DNA of 56,864 nucleotides from Candidatus Omnitrophota bacterium (GTDB taxonomy: Bacteria > Omnitrophota > Gorgyraeia > Zapsychrales > Zapsychraceae), in the NCBI GenBank assembly GCA_018062515.1, contig JAGOSC010000007.1:1-56864 (forward strand), in the 5' to 3' direction. Shown here piece after piece: positions 16,404 through 24,404 of this stretch. The notes beneath the pieces are model-generated. The model did no database searches, was not told the DNA's origin, and was given only the letters and a program-made list of their open reading frames with translations. Position 1 is the stretch's first letter. Each line of letters starts with the position of its first letter. A program made the translations under genes and the position numbers.

Positions 16404-17009
16404 ATGGATATATTTGAAGCCATAAGGCAAAGACGTTCCGTGAAACATTATGACTCCGGCCACGCAATGTCGGCTGGAGAAATTGATCAGTTGATGTCTG
16501 CTGTCATTTTGTCTCCGACGTCATTTAACATGCAGAATTGGCGGTTCGTCTTGGTTCAGGATAAACAATTAAGAGAAGAAATTAGAAAAGCTTCCTGGAA
16601 TCAAGCGCAAGTCACTGATGCTTCTTTATTAATCATTTTGTGTGCGGATAAAAACGCTTGGAAAGATTCACACCGCTACTGGTCATCAGCGCCGGAACAC
16701 GTGCGTGATTATTTGGTCAGAGAAACAGAAAAGTTTTATCAAAGTGATTTACAGATGCAGCATGATGAGACCATGCGATCCTGCGGCATCGCGGCCCAAA
16801 CCTTAATGCTTGCGGCTAAATCCATGGGTTATGATTCTTGTCCGATGGTCGGTTTTGATTTTAAGAAAGTAGCGGAATTGATTCATTTACCTAAAGATTA
16901 CGTGATTACGATGTTTGTCGTCGTCGGAAAAGGAATAAAGCTTGCCCACGAACGCGGCAGACAATTATCCATGAAAGAGGTAATAATTTATGACCATTTT
17001 AAAAAATAA
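16404..17009 (+). CDS. Nitroreductase-family flavoprotein
   Basis: A 201-residue FMN-dependent oxidoreductase. The N-terminal FEAIRQRRSVKHYD motif, the SPTSFNMQNWRFV segment and the C-terminal PMVGFD and VVVGKG stretches are typical of the nitroreductase family (NfsB-like). Members reduce nitro compounds, quinones or act in cofactor metabolism; the substrate cannot be told. Its 3' end overlaps the next gene by 20 bases, so the two are translationally coupled. Confidence 0.9.
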   Translation: MDIFEAIRQRRSVKHYDSGHAMSAGEIDQLMSAVILSPTSFNMQNWRFVLVQDKQLREEIRKASWNQAQVTDASLLIILCADKNAWKDSHRYWSSAPEHVRDYLVRETEKFYQSDLQMQHDETMRSCGIAAQTLMLAAKSMGYDSCPMVGFDFKKVAELIHLPKDYVITMFVVVGKGIKLAHERGRQLSMKEVIIYDHFKK

Positions 17010-17583
17010 TATTTCAAAGTTATTAATGTCCATTGGCTTAATGCTCAGTCTTACGAGTGAGTGTTATGCTCTGCAAATTAGTCAGGAAAAATTTAAAGAT
17101 GTGTATAAGTACGAAGAACAAAAAATTGAGCTTGTCATCCTGGGCGTGGCTTTAAAAAGATTCTCGGTGCTGAAAGAAGTGGCCGTTGGTTTTTACTCCG
17201 TCAAAGAGACGACGGAGGAGCAAATTTTGACTAATGTTCCGAAAAGAATTGAGGTCGCCAGCATACAAAAAATATCGAAAGAGGAATTTACCAAAGAAAC
17301 ACTCAAAGGAATGGCGGAGAATTTAGAGCCGGATACATACAAAGCCCTACAAGAAAAAATCCAACAGTTAACAAATTGGTATATAGATTTAGAACCCGGC
17401 GATCGGTACGCGTTTACTTATTTGCCCGGCATTGGGACTCAAATTGATCTTAATGGTGTTAAACAGGGAATTATCGAGGGAGAAGACTTTGCATATGGAT
17501 TATTCTCCATTTACATCGGTGCCAAGCCGAGTGATATTCGGGCCAAGCAAAAACTGATAGGCCGGCTGAATATGTATCAATGA
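16990..17583 (+). CDS. Secreted chalcone-isomerase-like protein
   Basis: A 197-residue protein with a signal peptide (hydrophobic residues about 10-22, cleavage near CYA). The mature domain resembles the bacterial chalcone_isomerase-like family (PF16036 type): a strand with LGVALKRFSVLKEVAVGFYSV, then PKRIEVASIQKISKEEF, and near the end IEGEDFAYGLFSIYIGAKP. Bacterial members are periplasmic and most lack proven isomerase activity; fatty-acid or lipid binding has been suggested for related folds. It overlaps the nitroreductase gene by 20 bp. Confidence 0.78.
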   Translation: MTILKNNISKLLMSIGLMLSLTSECYALQISQEKFKDVYKYEEQKIELVILGVALKRFSVLKEVAVGFYSVKETTEEQILTNVPKRIEVASIQKISKEEFTKETLKGMAENLEPDTYKALQEKIQQLTNWYIDLEPGDRYAFTYLPGIGTQIDLNGVKQGIIEGEDFAYGLFSIYIGAKPSDIRAKQKLIGRLNMYQ

Positions 17584-17591
17584 TAAAATTC

Positions 17592-17622
17592 TTGTTTAAA
17601 CATAAAAAGCGCGTGCTAGAAT
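17592..17622 (+). promoter_or_regulatory. Weak putative promoter
   Basis: TTGTTT (17592-17597) and TAGAAT (17617-17622) are 19 bp apart. The -10 is preceded by TGC, an extended -10. It lies 30 bp before the hypothetical secreted protein at 17652. Confidence 0.4.
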
Positions 17623-17651
17623 AGGTTAAAATTAAATATGAAAGTTATCTT

Positions 17652-18416
17652 ATGAATTTAAAAATGATCATCACGATCATGATTTTTTTGTCCGTCTTCA
17701 CACCATATTCATTGGTGAGTGCTGAACAGATTTTAGGCAGCACCTCCAAATTTAAAAAAGAAAATCCGGATGGACGTAAATATGAATTTACCCGCGATTA
17801 TCTCACCAGCCTCGAGTATTTAAAGAAAAATTCAGAACAATATGAACTCACCCGAAAAGCCTCTGCGGAATATAAAGAAGAGCAGCGAATATCAGCTTTA
17901 AAAACGGAATTGATTCAAAATAATGTCAATCTCCGTGTTGCCCGGAACTATTTAAAAAAGTATCACACTCAAACGAATAATGGTTTGATGCTCAATGTGT
18001 CGGATATTTTTACCAAAGTTTGTGATCAGTTGATCGAACTGAATAATCAGGAAAAAATATTGCTCGATAAAATGCTGGCATTTCATAAGGGATCGGCGGA
18101 GAAGGTCAATATGAGTACCGTTGAGGCTGATCGAGTAAAGATTTATCAATCCCGTAAAGATTCGTTAAAGGATTTACTAAAAGCTTCGATTCTGGTGACA
18201 AAAGTACTGGTGAGTAATCAAGAAAATCAGAACGGGACATTTAATCGTCTGGGAATCACGCAGGAACAAAGATATAAACTTCTGGAAAAGCTGAACCATT
18301 TTAGCGAAGAGACTTATAGAGGGGAGCTCCGCAGCGGACAAACATTTCTGGAAGGCAGCGTCGTCACCATTCGTGAAATTTTGGAAGATTATAATTACCA
18401 ATCAAATGATGGTTAG
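17652..18416 (+). CDS. Secreted helical protein, unknown
   Basis: A 254-residue protein with a signal peptide (hydrophobic residues 4-17, cleavage near VSA). The rest is predicted to be mostly helical with many Glu, Lys, Asn and Gln residues and no cysteines that would suggest a cofactor. The helix from about residue 70 to 190 has heptad-like leucine spacing. I recognise no family. It has no strong ribosome binding site. A short hairpin and a small gene follow. Confidence 0.65.
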   Translation: MNLKMIITIMIFLSVFTPYSLVSAEQILGSTSKFKKENPDGRKYEFTRDYLTSLEYLKKNSEQYELTRKASAEYKEEQRISALKTELIQNNVNLRVARNYLKKYHTQTNNGLMLNVSDIFTKVCDQLIELNNQEKILLDKMLAFHKGSAEKVNMSTVEADRVKIYQSRKDSLKDLLKASILVTKVLVSNQENQNGTFNRLGITQEQRYKLLEKLNHFSEETYRGELRSGQTFLEGSVVTIREILEDYNYQSNDG

Positions 18417-18438
18417 AACAGGCTAGTTTTTTGTACAG

Positions 18439-18466
18439 CTTACTTTAAATCAAAGAAAGTAAGGAG
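18439..18466 (+). promoter_or_regulatory. Hairpin overlapping a Shine-Dalgarno site
   Basis: An 8-bp perfect stem (CTTACTTT / AAAGTAAG, loop of 9) has a 3' arm that runs into the AAGGAG ribosome binding site at 18461-18466. It is placed to hide the start of the 66-residue gene beginning at 18474, as in translational control or an RNA thermometer. Confidence 0.45.
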
Positions 18467-18473
18467 CTGGGAC

Positions 18474-18674
18474 ATGAATAAAGACGAATACAATAAACTT
18501 ATAAAAAATAAGCAGGTTATAGAAGAAATAAACCGTCATTTATGGATTGAAAGTGAGAAGGCTGGGTATGATATCGGCTTTGAAAAAGCCGCCGCTGATT
18601 GGATGGAACGTTTTTCAAAGGCTTGGATGAATTATCATATGCCTAAAAAGAAATCTCCGAAAACAAAGACGTAG
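18474..18674 (+). CDS. Small helical protein (66 aa)
   Basis: A 66-residue, mostly helical, charged protein with aromatic positions in the GYDIGFEKAAADWMERF segment and a basic Pro/Lys tail. It has a very good AAGGAG ribosome binding site that may be folded into a hairpin. There is no signal peptide or membrane segment. Not recognised. It is likely real because of the translation signals and amphipathic composition, but no function can be given. Confidence 0.6.
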   Translation: MNKDEYNKLIKNKQVIEEINRHLWIESEKAGYDIGFEKAAADWMERFSKAWMNYHMPKKKSPKTKT

Positions 18675-18769
18675 AAAAAGTGCCGCTAATATTTCTTTCG
18701 AAAATATATCTTATCTAAATTCCCAAATAATACAAATCATCAAGCCTAAACTTGAGGAGGTTTTAGTTC

Positions 18770-19519
18770 ATGTCAGAATATAAAGTAGTTTTATTAAGAC
18801 ACGGCGAAAGTACTTGGAATAAGGAAAATAAATTTACCGGATGGAAAGATGTTGATCTCTCCGATAAAGGAAAGAGTGAAGCCGCTCAAGCTGGCCGCTT
18901 GCTTAAAGCGGAAGGTTATACATTTGATATAGCCTTTACATCGCTTTTAAAAAGAGCGATTAGAACGCAGTCTTTATGTTTAGATGAAATGGATTTGTTG
19001 TGGATTCCGGTCATAAAAGATTGGAAATTGAATGAACGTCATTATGGCGACTTGCAAGGCTTAAATAAAGCCGAAACCGCCAAGAAATTTGGTGAGGAAC
19101 AAGTATTGGTATGGAGAAGAAGTTACGATATTCCTCCACCAGCTTTATCAAAAGATGATGAACGTTACCCTGGTAAGGATCCTCGGTACAAAGGACTATC
19201 GGCTAAAGAAATTCCGCTCACTGAGAGTCTGAAGACTACGGTGGCTCGTGTGATCCCGTACTGGAAAAATGTCATTGCTCCGGAAGTTAAGAAGGGTAAG
19301 AATGTGTTGATTACCGCCCATGGCAATAGCTTGCGCGCTCTCGTCAAACATTTGGATAATATGACGGAAGATGAAATTTTAAATCTTAATATCCCGACGG
19401 GAATACCATTGGTTTATGAGTTGGATAAAAATTTAAAGCCGATCAAACATTATTATCTAGGCGATCAGGACGCTATCGCTCAAGCTGCTAAAGCAGTCGC
19501 TAATCAGGGAAAAGGATAA
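18770..19519 (+). CDS. gpmA: 2,3-bisphosphoglycerate-dependent phosphoglycerate mutase
   Basis: A 249-residue glycolytic enzyme interconverting 3- and 2-phosphoglycerate. The phosphohistidine is in LLRHGESTWN (His11), the family continues with FTGWKDVDLS and LNERHYGDLQGLNK, and the second His is in TAHGNSLRAL. Length is exactly that of the cofactor-dependent GpmA type. A GAGGAGG ribosome binding site precedes the ATG. Together with fbaB and pyk it shows a glycolytic/gluconeogenic core, although these genes are not in one operon. Confidence 0.96.
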   Translation: MSEYKVVLLRHGESTWNKENKFTGWKDVDLSDKGKSEAAQAGRLLKAEGYTFDIAFTSLLKRAIRTQSLCLDEMDLLWIPVIKDWKLNERHYGDLQGLNKAETAKKFGEEQVLVWRRSYDIPPPALSKDDERYPGKDPRYKGLSAKEIPLTESLKTTVARVIPYWKNVIAPEVKKGKNVLITAHGNSLRALVKHLDNMTEDEILNLNIPTGIPLVYELDKNLKPIKHYYLGDQDAIAQAAKAVANQGKG

Positions 19520-19568
19520 TCTTTTCCTATTATTGACGTTGTAATCCATTTTAAATAGACGCTGTTAA

Positions 19569-20606
19569 ATGCCTAAGAAATTCAAAATAAACATGCCCAC
19601 GCCAAAATCCAAAAAGTATTCCGCTCAACTTAACGACCAAACCGATGGTTATAAAACAATTTTTCAGAATCTTCCCGTCGGAATTGTTGAAACAGATTTT
19701 TCTTCGTTGAAAAAATTAAAGTTGATCATCGAAAAAAATAAAGTTAAGAATATTCGAGCTTATTTTTTAAAGAATCGGCGATTATTAAGTGAAGTCATTC
19801 GTTCTATAAAAATAAACCATGCCAATTCTGCTGCTTTGAGTCTCTTCGGCGCTGCAACCAAAAAAGAACTCGCCGATAACCTTGAAAAAATAATTCATCG
19901 GGATTCTCTTAAGCTGATTATCGGGATTTATACTTCACTTTTATCAGAGCAATCTTATTTTGAAACGCAGCTTAAACTAAGAAGTATACAAGGTAAAATG
20001 ATCGACGTCACATTGCATGTGAATGTTCTTGAATCTCACAAGCGTGTTCTTTTGACAATGGAAAATATTACCGTTCACAAAAATGCAGAACGGAAATTAA
20101 CCAAAAGGTGTCAGACCGATGGTTTGACTGAGGCTCTTAATCATAAAGAAATTTTAAAGAGATTAGATCAAGAATTTAAACGGGCCGTTCGTTATAAAAA
20201 ACATTTCTCGTGTTTAATGATTGATCTTGATCATTTTAAGAAGATTAATGATTTATACGGACATCAAAAAGGCGATAAGATTCTTAAACAGACGAGCCAA
20301 AAGATTAAGCGATGTATTCGAGAAGTGGATATTATCGGCCGTTACGGCGGCGATGAATTCTTAATTCTGCTGCCGGAAACATCCGTGGATAACGCTTCGA
20401 TCGTCGCTGATCGACTTACCAAATTGTTTGCCGAATTGTCCCAAGGTGCGAATAAAAATGACGTATTCTGCTCTCTTAGTATTGGAATCAGCGGGGTTCC
20501 TCAAGAAAATATTGATTCAGCTAAAAAATTATTGGCCGAAGTAGACAAGGCTATGTACCAAGTAAAAAAGGCGGGTCGAAATACATCGTCCGCTATAAAA
20601 TTATAG
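19569..20606 (+). CDS. PAS-GGDEF diguanylate cyclase
   Basis: A 345-residue protein that makes cyclic di-GMP. An N-terminal PAS-like sensor region (about residues 25-175, with no membrane helix) is followed by a complete GGDEF domain. The active-site signature is GRYGGDEF near residue 257, and RxxD (REVD) stands five residues before it, the allosteric product-inhibition I-site. The DLDHFKKINDLYGH metal/substrate segment is intact. Catalytic activity is therefore likely. The signal sensed is unknown. Together with the EAL protein at 27763 it implies c-di-GMP signalling. Confidence 0.92.
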   Translation: MPKKFKINMPTPKSKKYSAQLNDQTDGYKTIFQNLPVGIVETDFSSLKKLKLIIEKNKVKNIRAYFLKNRRLLSEVIRSIKINHANSAALSLFGAATKKELADNLEKIIHRDSLKLIIGIYTSLLSEQSYFETQLKLRSIQGKMIDVTLHVNVLESHKRVLLTMENITVHKNAERKLTKRCQTDGLTEALNHKEILKRLDQEFKRAVRYKKHFSCLMIDLDHFKKINDLYGHQKGDKILKQTSQKIKRCIREVDIIGRYGGDEFLILLPETSVDNASIVADRLTKLFAELSQGANKNDVFCSLSIGISGVPQENIDSAKKLLAEVDKAMYQVKKAGRNTSSAIKL

Positions 20607-20620
20607 TATAGGAGAACAGA

Positions 20621-21619
20621 ATGGATTTTAAGATACCGGATACCCCGGAAGAACTTTTCCGTCAAGGATCGCGAAATTTATCGCGGCTTAGCGCGTGGAT
20701 GCCATTAGTGTTTATTGCGTTTGTCATCTTGTTTTTCACCATGACCAGTTTTTATTCCGTTGAACAGGATGAAGTAGGTGTCATCCGGCGGTTTGGAAAA
20801 TATGTCCGCACGACGGAGCCTGGCCTGCATTGGAAGCTTCCCTTTAATATTGAACAATTAGACAAGGTTAAATCAAAAAGAATTTTTAAAGAAGAATTTG
20901 GTTTTAGAACATCCAATCTTGAATCCAAAACTGAATATTCAACCACTTCTTTCGACGATGAGGCCTTAATGCTGACGGGAGATTTGAATGTCCTTGACGT
21001 TTCATGGATTGTTCAGTTTAAAGTCATGGACCCGGTTCAGCTTTTATTCAGCGTGAAGAATCCCGTCGTCACCGTGAGAGACTTATCCGAAGCGGTCATG
21101 CGTCAGATCATCGGAGATTATTCTGTGTCGGAAGTGCTATCCACGAGGAAGAATGAAATTATCGACCAAGTGCGCATAAAACTTCAAGAAGCTTTAGACA
21201 GTTATAAAAGCGGTATTCAAATCACCAAGTTGGAATTGCAGGAAGTATTACCGCCTGCCCCGGTCAATAAATCATTCAATGAAGTCAATCAAGCTGAACA
21301 GGAACGTGAAAAAGTGATTAATCAATCCTGGGAAGCATACAACAAGGCTGTTCCTCAAGCACGTGGTCAGGCAGAGAAAACCATCCGCGAAGCGGAAGGC
21401 TACGCCTTATCACGAATTAATATTGCTAAAGGGGACGCAGAGAAATTTATAGAGACATGGAATGCCTACAAAGATGCGAAGGATGTTACCCGTCGACGAA
21501 TGTACCTGGAAACCTTCGAGGACATTCTCCCTAAGGCAGGTAAGATTTTTGTGTTTGAACCCAAAGCAAATAATGTCTTTCCTTTGCTTAACCTGAATGA
21601 AGGAGGGATAAAGAAATGA
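20621..21619 (+). CDS. hflK: HflK, SPFH-domain membrane protease modulator
   Basis: A 332-residue SPFH/band-7 protein. One N-terminal membrane helix (about residues 28-46, PLVFIAFVILFFTMTSF) precedes the VEQDEVGVIRRFGK start of the band-7 domain. The C-terminal half is a coiled coil with the typical AEKTIREAEGYALSRINIAKGDAE segment. HflK and HflC form a large complex that cages the FtsH protease at the inner membrane. It overlaps hflC by 4 bases (ATGA). An AGGAG ribosome binding site is present. Confidence 0.94.
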   Translation: MDFKIPDTPEELFRQGSRNLSRLSAWMPLVFIAFVILFFTMTSFYSVEQDEVGVIRRFGKYVRTTEPGLHWKLPFNIEQLDKVKSKRIFKEEFGFRTSNLESKTEYSTTSFDDEALMLTGDLNVLDVSWIVQFKVMDPVQLLFSVKNPVVTVRDLSEAVMRQIIGDYSVSEVLSTRKNEIIDQVRIKLQEALDSYKSGIQITKLELQEVLPPAPVNKSFNEVNQAEQEREKVINQSWEAYNKAVPQARGQAEKTIREAEGYALSRINIAKGDAEKFIETWNAYKDAKDVTRRRMYLETFEDILPKAGKIFVFEPKANNVFPLLNLNEGGIKK

Positions 21620-22584
21620 GAAATACATTAAATATTTATGTAGGATTGATTTTAATCGCCTTTTTATTTTTAGGAACCGGCTTAATGTACACCATCGATG
21701 AAACACAGCAAGTGGTCCTCACTCAATTCGGAGAATTGGTTGGAAAACCGAAATCCCAGGCTGGTTTATATTTTAAATTACCTTGGCAACAAGCCAATTA
21801 TTTTGAAAAAAGGATTTTGTCCTGGGGTGGTGACGCGAATCAAATTCCGACGAGAGATAAGCGGTTCATATGGGTTGATACTTTTGCCCGATGGCGGATT
21901 AATGATCCTTTAAAATTCATGCAGTCTGTACGGACGGAAGAAAGCGCCCAGAGCCGGTTGGATGACATTATTGATTCCTCGACGAGGGATGTTATATCGC
22001 GTCATAAATTAATTGAGGCGATTCGAAGTACAAATCGTATCATTGCCGAAAGAAATTCCGTGGAAGATCAAGAAACATCCAGCGGAGCATTGTCTTATAC
22101 CGAATTGGAAAACGTTGAAATCGGCCGTGAAGAATTAGCTAAGCAAATATTAATTCGTGCGCAAGCCACTACTCCTCAATATGGCATTGAATTGATCGAT
22201 GTCCGGATCAAAAGAATTAATTATGTTTCTGAGGTGCGGGATAAAGTTTATGACCGTATGATTTCGGAAAGAAAAAGGGCAGCTGAACAGTTCCGTTCCG
22301 AAGGGCAAGGAAAAAAAGCCGAGATAGAAGGTCAAATCACAAAAGAACTGCAGGAGATTAATTCCGAAGCTTATAAGAAAGCGATGATCCTCAAGGGAAA
22401 GGCCGACGCCGAAGCCATTAAAATTTACGCGGATGCCTTTAACAAAGACCCGGATTTTTATTCGTTTCTAAAGACATTGGAAACTTATAAGAAAACGATG
22501 AATGAGGGTACAACATTGATTTTGTCGACGGAAAATGATTTTTTCCAACAGCTTAATGGTCAATGGGATTTTTCCAAAGAATAA
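21616..22584 (+). CDS. hflC: HflC, SPFH-domain membrane protease modulator
   Basis: A 322-residue partner of HflK with one N-terminal membrane helix (residues 7-26) and a band-7 domain starting at DETQQVVLTQFGE. The signature RAAEQFRSEGQGKKAEIEGQ coiled-coil region is followed by GKADAEAIKIYADAF, which is diagnostic for HflC. The order hflK-hflC with overlapping codons is conserved in many bacteria. A terminator hairpin follows 21 bp after the stop. Confidence 0.95.
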   Translation: MRNTLNIYVGLILIAFLFLGTGLMYTIDETQQVVLTQFGELVGKPKSQAGLYFKLPWQQANYFEKRILSWGGDANQIPTRDKRFIWVDTFARWRINDPLKFMQSVRTEESAQSRLDDIIDSSTRDVISRHKLIEAIRSTNRIIAERNSVEDQETSSGALSYTELENVEIGREELAKQILIRAQATTPQYGIELIDVRIKRINYVSEVRDKVYDRMISERKRAAEQFRSEGQGKKAEIEGQITKELQEINSEAYKKAMILKGKADAEAIKIYADAFNKDPDFYSFLKTLETYKKTMNEGTTLILSTENDFFQQLNGQWDFSKE

Positions 22585-22605
22585 ATTAGATTAACCTAAG
22601 ATCAT

Positions 22606-22636
22606 AAAAACCGTTGGCATCTATCCAACGGTTTTT
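22606..22636 (+). terminator. Rho-independent terminator after hflC
   Basis: The stem AAAAACCGTTGG / CCAACGGTTTTT with a 7-base loop and a terminal U-run ends the hflKC transcript. Confidence 0.88.
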
Positions 22637-22646
22637 ATATTATAAA

Positions 22647-23516
22647 ATGAATAAACACGTTGAAACATTCGAACTGACTTTAATTCCTAAAAACAACCGG
22701 CCCGGACAATTAGAAATACTTAGGCAAATGGTCGTTGGGTTAGGAGTAAAAGAAGATCAAATTATTGAATTTCAGAAAGACGGTGAATCCAGATTGATTA
22801 TTTATCTGGAAACGTCGGCTAAAGCCTTAAGTTTGAAAAATAATTTAAAGAAGATGGATTTAAAAGATGTAAGCATCGCCTCTAAATCGCTTAAAGGGAA
22901 AGATTGGCAGAATATTTGGAAAAAGGATTTTAAGCCGTTTCAATTGACCAAAAGATTCGATATTGTTCCTTATAGCTACCGTGGAAAATATAAAGCTAAG
23001 AATCGAGAGTTTATAAATATAGATACAAGTTTCGCCTTCGGAACGGGGCTGCATGCCACCACTCGTTTTATGGCGCAATTTATCGAAGAATACGAAGGGA
23101 AGTATTCAAGCTTTATTGATATTGGTACAGGGACGGGAATTTTATCGATCATTGCTTTAAAGTGCGGGGCTAAAAAAGTAACGGCGATTGATTTAACCAA
23201 AGGTATTATTGATGTTGCGAATATGAATTTTCGCGAGAATGGACACAGCCGTCAACGAGGGCAGGCCATTAATTTCGAGAAATTTAAGACCAATAAAAAA
23301 TATGATTATGTTGCCGCTAATTTAATCACGATCGACTTAATTCATTTTCGAAAAAAACTTGTTTCACTGGTTAATCGGGAAAAATATTTAGCGGTTTCAG
23401 GAATATCGGTGAAAAATTATCCTTTATTCCATAAAAAATTTGCTTCTTTACCGCTTAAATGTATTAAGCTAGAGAAAGCCGATGGTTGGTGCGCGCTTTT
23501 ATATAAAAAAATTTAA
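22647..23516 (+). CDS. prmA: Ribosomal protein L11 methyltransferase-like
   Basis: A 289-residue SAM-dependent methyltransferase. The N-terminal domain of about 100 residues binds substrate; the catalytic domain carries FAFGTGLHATTRFM, the SAM-binding DIGTGTGILSI motif and AANLI in place of the usual N-(I/P)-L motif. These match PrmA, which trimethylates uL11. The start is the ATG at 22647; the upstream TTG lies inside the terminator hairpin and is rejected. The ribosome binding site is weak. Confidence 0.85.
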   Translation: MNKHVETFELTLIPKNNRPGQLEILRQMVVGLGVKEDQIIEFQKDGESRLIIYLETSAKALSLKNNLKKMDLKDVSIASKSLKGKDWQNIWKKDFKPFQLTKRFDIVPYSYRGKYKAKNREFINIDTSFAFGTGLHATTRFMAQFIEEYEGKYSSFIDIGTGTGILSIIALKCGAKKVTAIDLTKGIIDVANMNFRENGHSRQRGQAINFEKFKTNKKYDYVAANLITIDLIHFRKKLVSLVNREKYLAVSGISVKNYPLFHKKFASLPLKCIKLEKADGWCALLYKKI

Positions 23517-23531
23517 TCAGAACTAAAGCCC

Positions 23532-23906
23532 ATGCCTAAACCGATTCATGAAAAAGATATTGTTGAAAAGTTTGTATTGGCTTCCGGTCCCGGCGGGCAG
23601 AATGTTAATAAAGTATCAACGTGTGTCGTTTTAAAACATTTACCGACGGGAATTCAGGTTAAATGTCAGATAGGGCGGACACAGAAACAAAATCGCGTAC
23701 TAGCCAGAACATTGTTGCAGCAGAAAATCGAAGATAAATTAAAACAGCAGAAATTAAGAGAACGTCAGGCAAAAGAAAAATTAAAAAGACAAACCCGTAA
23801 ACGTCCTAAAAACGTTAAAGAGAATATATTAGAGTTTAAGCATAAAACATCCGAGAAAAAACAAAATCGCCGGAAACTTCATTTGAACAAAATACAAGAT
23901 TTTTGA
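23532..23906 (+). CDS. GGQ-domain release-factor-like protein (ArfB/ICT1-like)
   Basis: A 124-residue protein with the catalytic GGQ of class I release factors at residues 21-23 (SGPGGQNVNKVS), followed by a long basic C-terminal tail rich in Lys, Arg and Gln. There is no codon-recognition domain. This matches ArfB/YaeJ and ICT1-type peptidyl-tRNA hydrolases, which rescue ribosomes stalled without a stop codon by inserting the basic tail in the mRNA channel. RF-H-like proteins are an alternative but are usually longer. It follows prmA by 15 bp. Confidence 0.88.
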   Translation: MPKPIHEKDIVEKFVLASGPGGQNVNKVSTCVVLKHLPTGIQVKCQIGRTQKQNRVLARTLLQQKIEDKLKQQKLRERQAKEKLKRQTRKRPKNVKENILEFKHKTSEKKQNRRKLHLNKIQDF

Positions 23907-23924
23907 TTTTTAGAGGAATTATAC

Positions 23925-24386
23925 ATGGCCAAGGTGAAGAAGAAAAATCAAGGTATGATTGATGTCTCGGATAAAGAAATTACGAAACGGACGGCGATTG
24001 CTCGAGCAACTATTAAATTGGGTGAAAAGGCATTCAAAGCCTTAATTCGAGGCGAATGTCCTAAAGGGAATGTGTTAGAAACATCTAAAGTAGCTGGGAT
24101 TATGGCGGCCAAATCCGTGCCGAACATTATTCCTTTATGTCATCCGCTGGAATTAAAGAAAATATCGATTGATCATAAACTGGATAAGAAAAAAAAGTCG
24201 GTCGACATTATCGCCGAAGTTTCTTACGAAGGCAAAACGGGCGTTGAAATGGAAGCATTGACGGCGGTCAGCATTGCCGCATTGACGATTTATGACATGA
24301 TGAAATGGGCGGATAAGGGAATGGTCATTAGTGATACAAAATTATTGCACAAGAGCGGTGGGCGAAGCGGCGTCTACAACCGATAA
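23925..24386 (+). CDS. moaC: Cyclic pyranopterin monophosphate synthase
   Basis: A 153-residue enzyme of molybdenum cofactor synthesis that acts after the radical-SAM protein MoaA. MoaC motifs are plain: KSVPNIIPLCHPL, the central YEGKTGVEMEALTAVS and the C-terminal DMMKWADKGMVI and GGRSG segments. Length is normal. No other moa or moe gene lies in the window, so moaC is separated from the pathway. An AGAGGA ribosome binding site stands before the ATG. Confidence 0.96.
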   Translation: MAKVKKKNQGMIDVSDKEITKRTAIARATIKLGEKAFKALIRGECPKGNVLETSKVAGIMAAKSVPNIIPLCHPLELKKISIDHKLDKKKKSVDIIAEVSYEGKTGVEMEALTAVSIAALTIYDMMKWADKGMVISDTKLLHKSGGRSGVYNR

Positions 24387-24404
24387 CAAAATCCGGCGCA
24401 ACGA

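Noticed and set aside
22614..22646. Longer prmA form starting at a TTG
   Set aside because: The start lies inside the hflC terminator hairpin and adds residues not seen in the family.
23925..24386. Solitary moaC as evidence for a nearby molybdoenzyme system
   Set aside because: moaC is often separated from other cofactor genes, and nothing else related to molybdenum is in the window.
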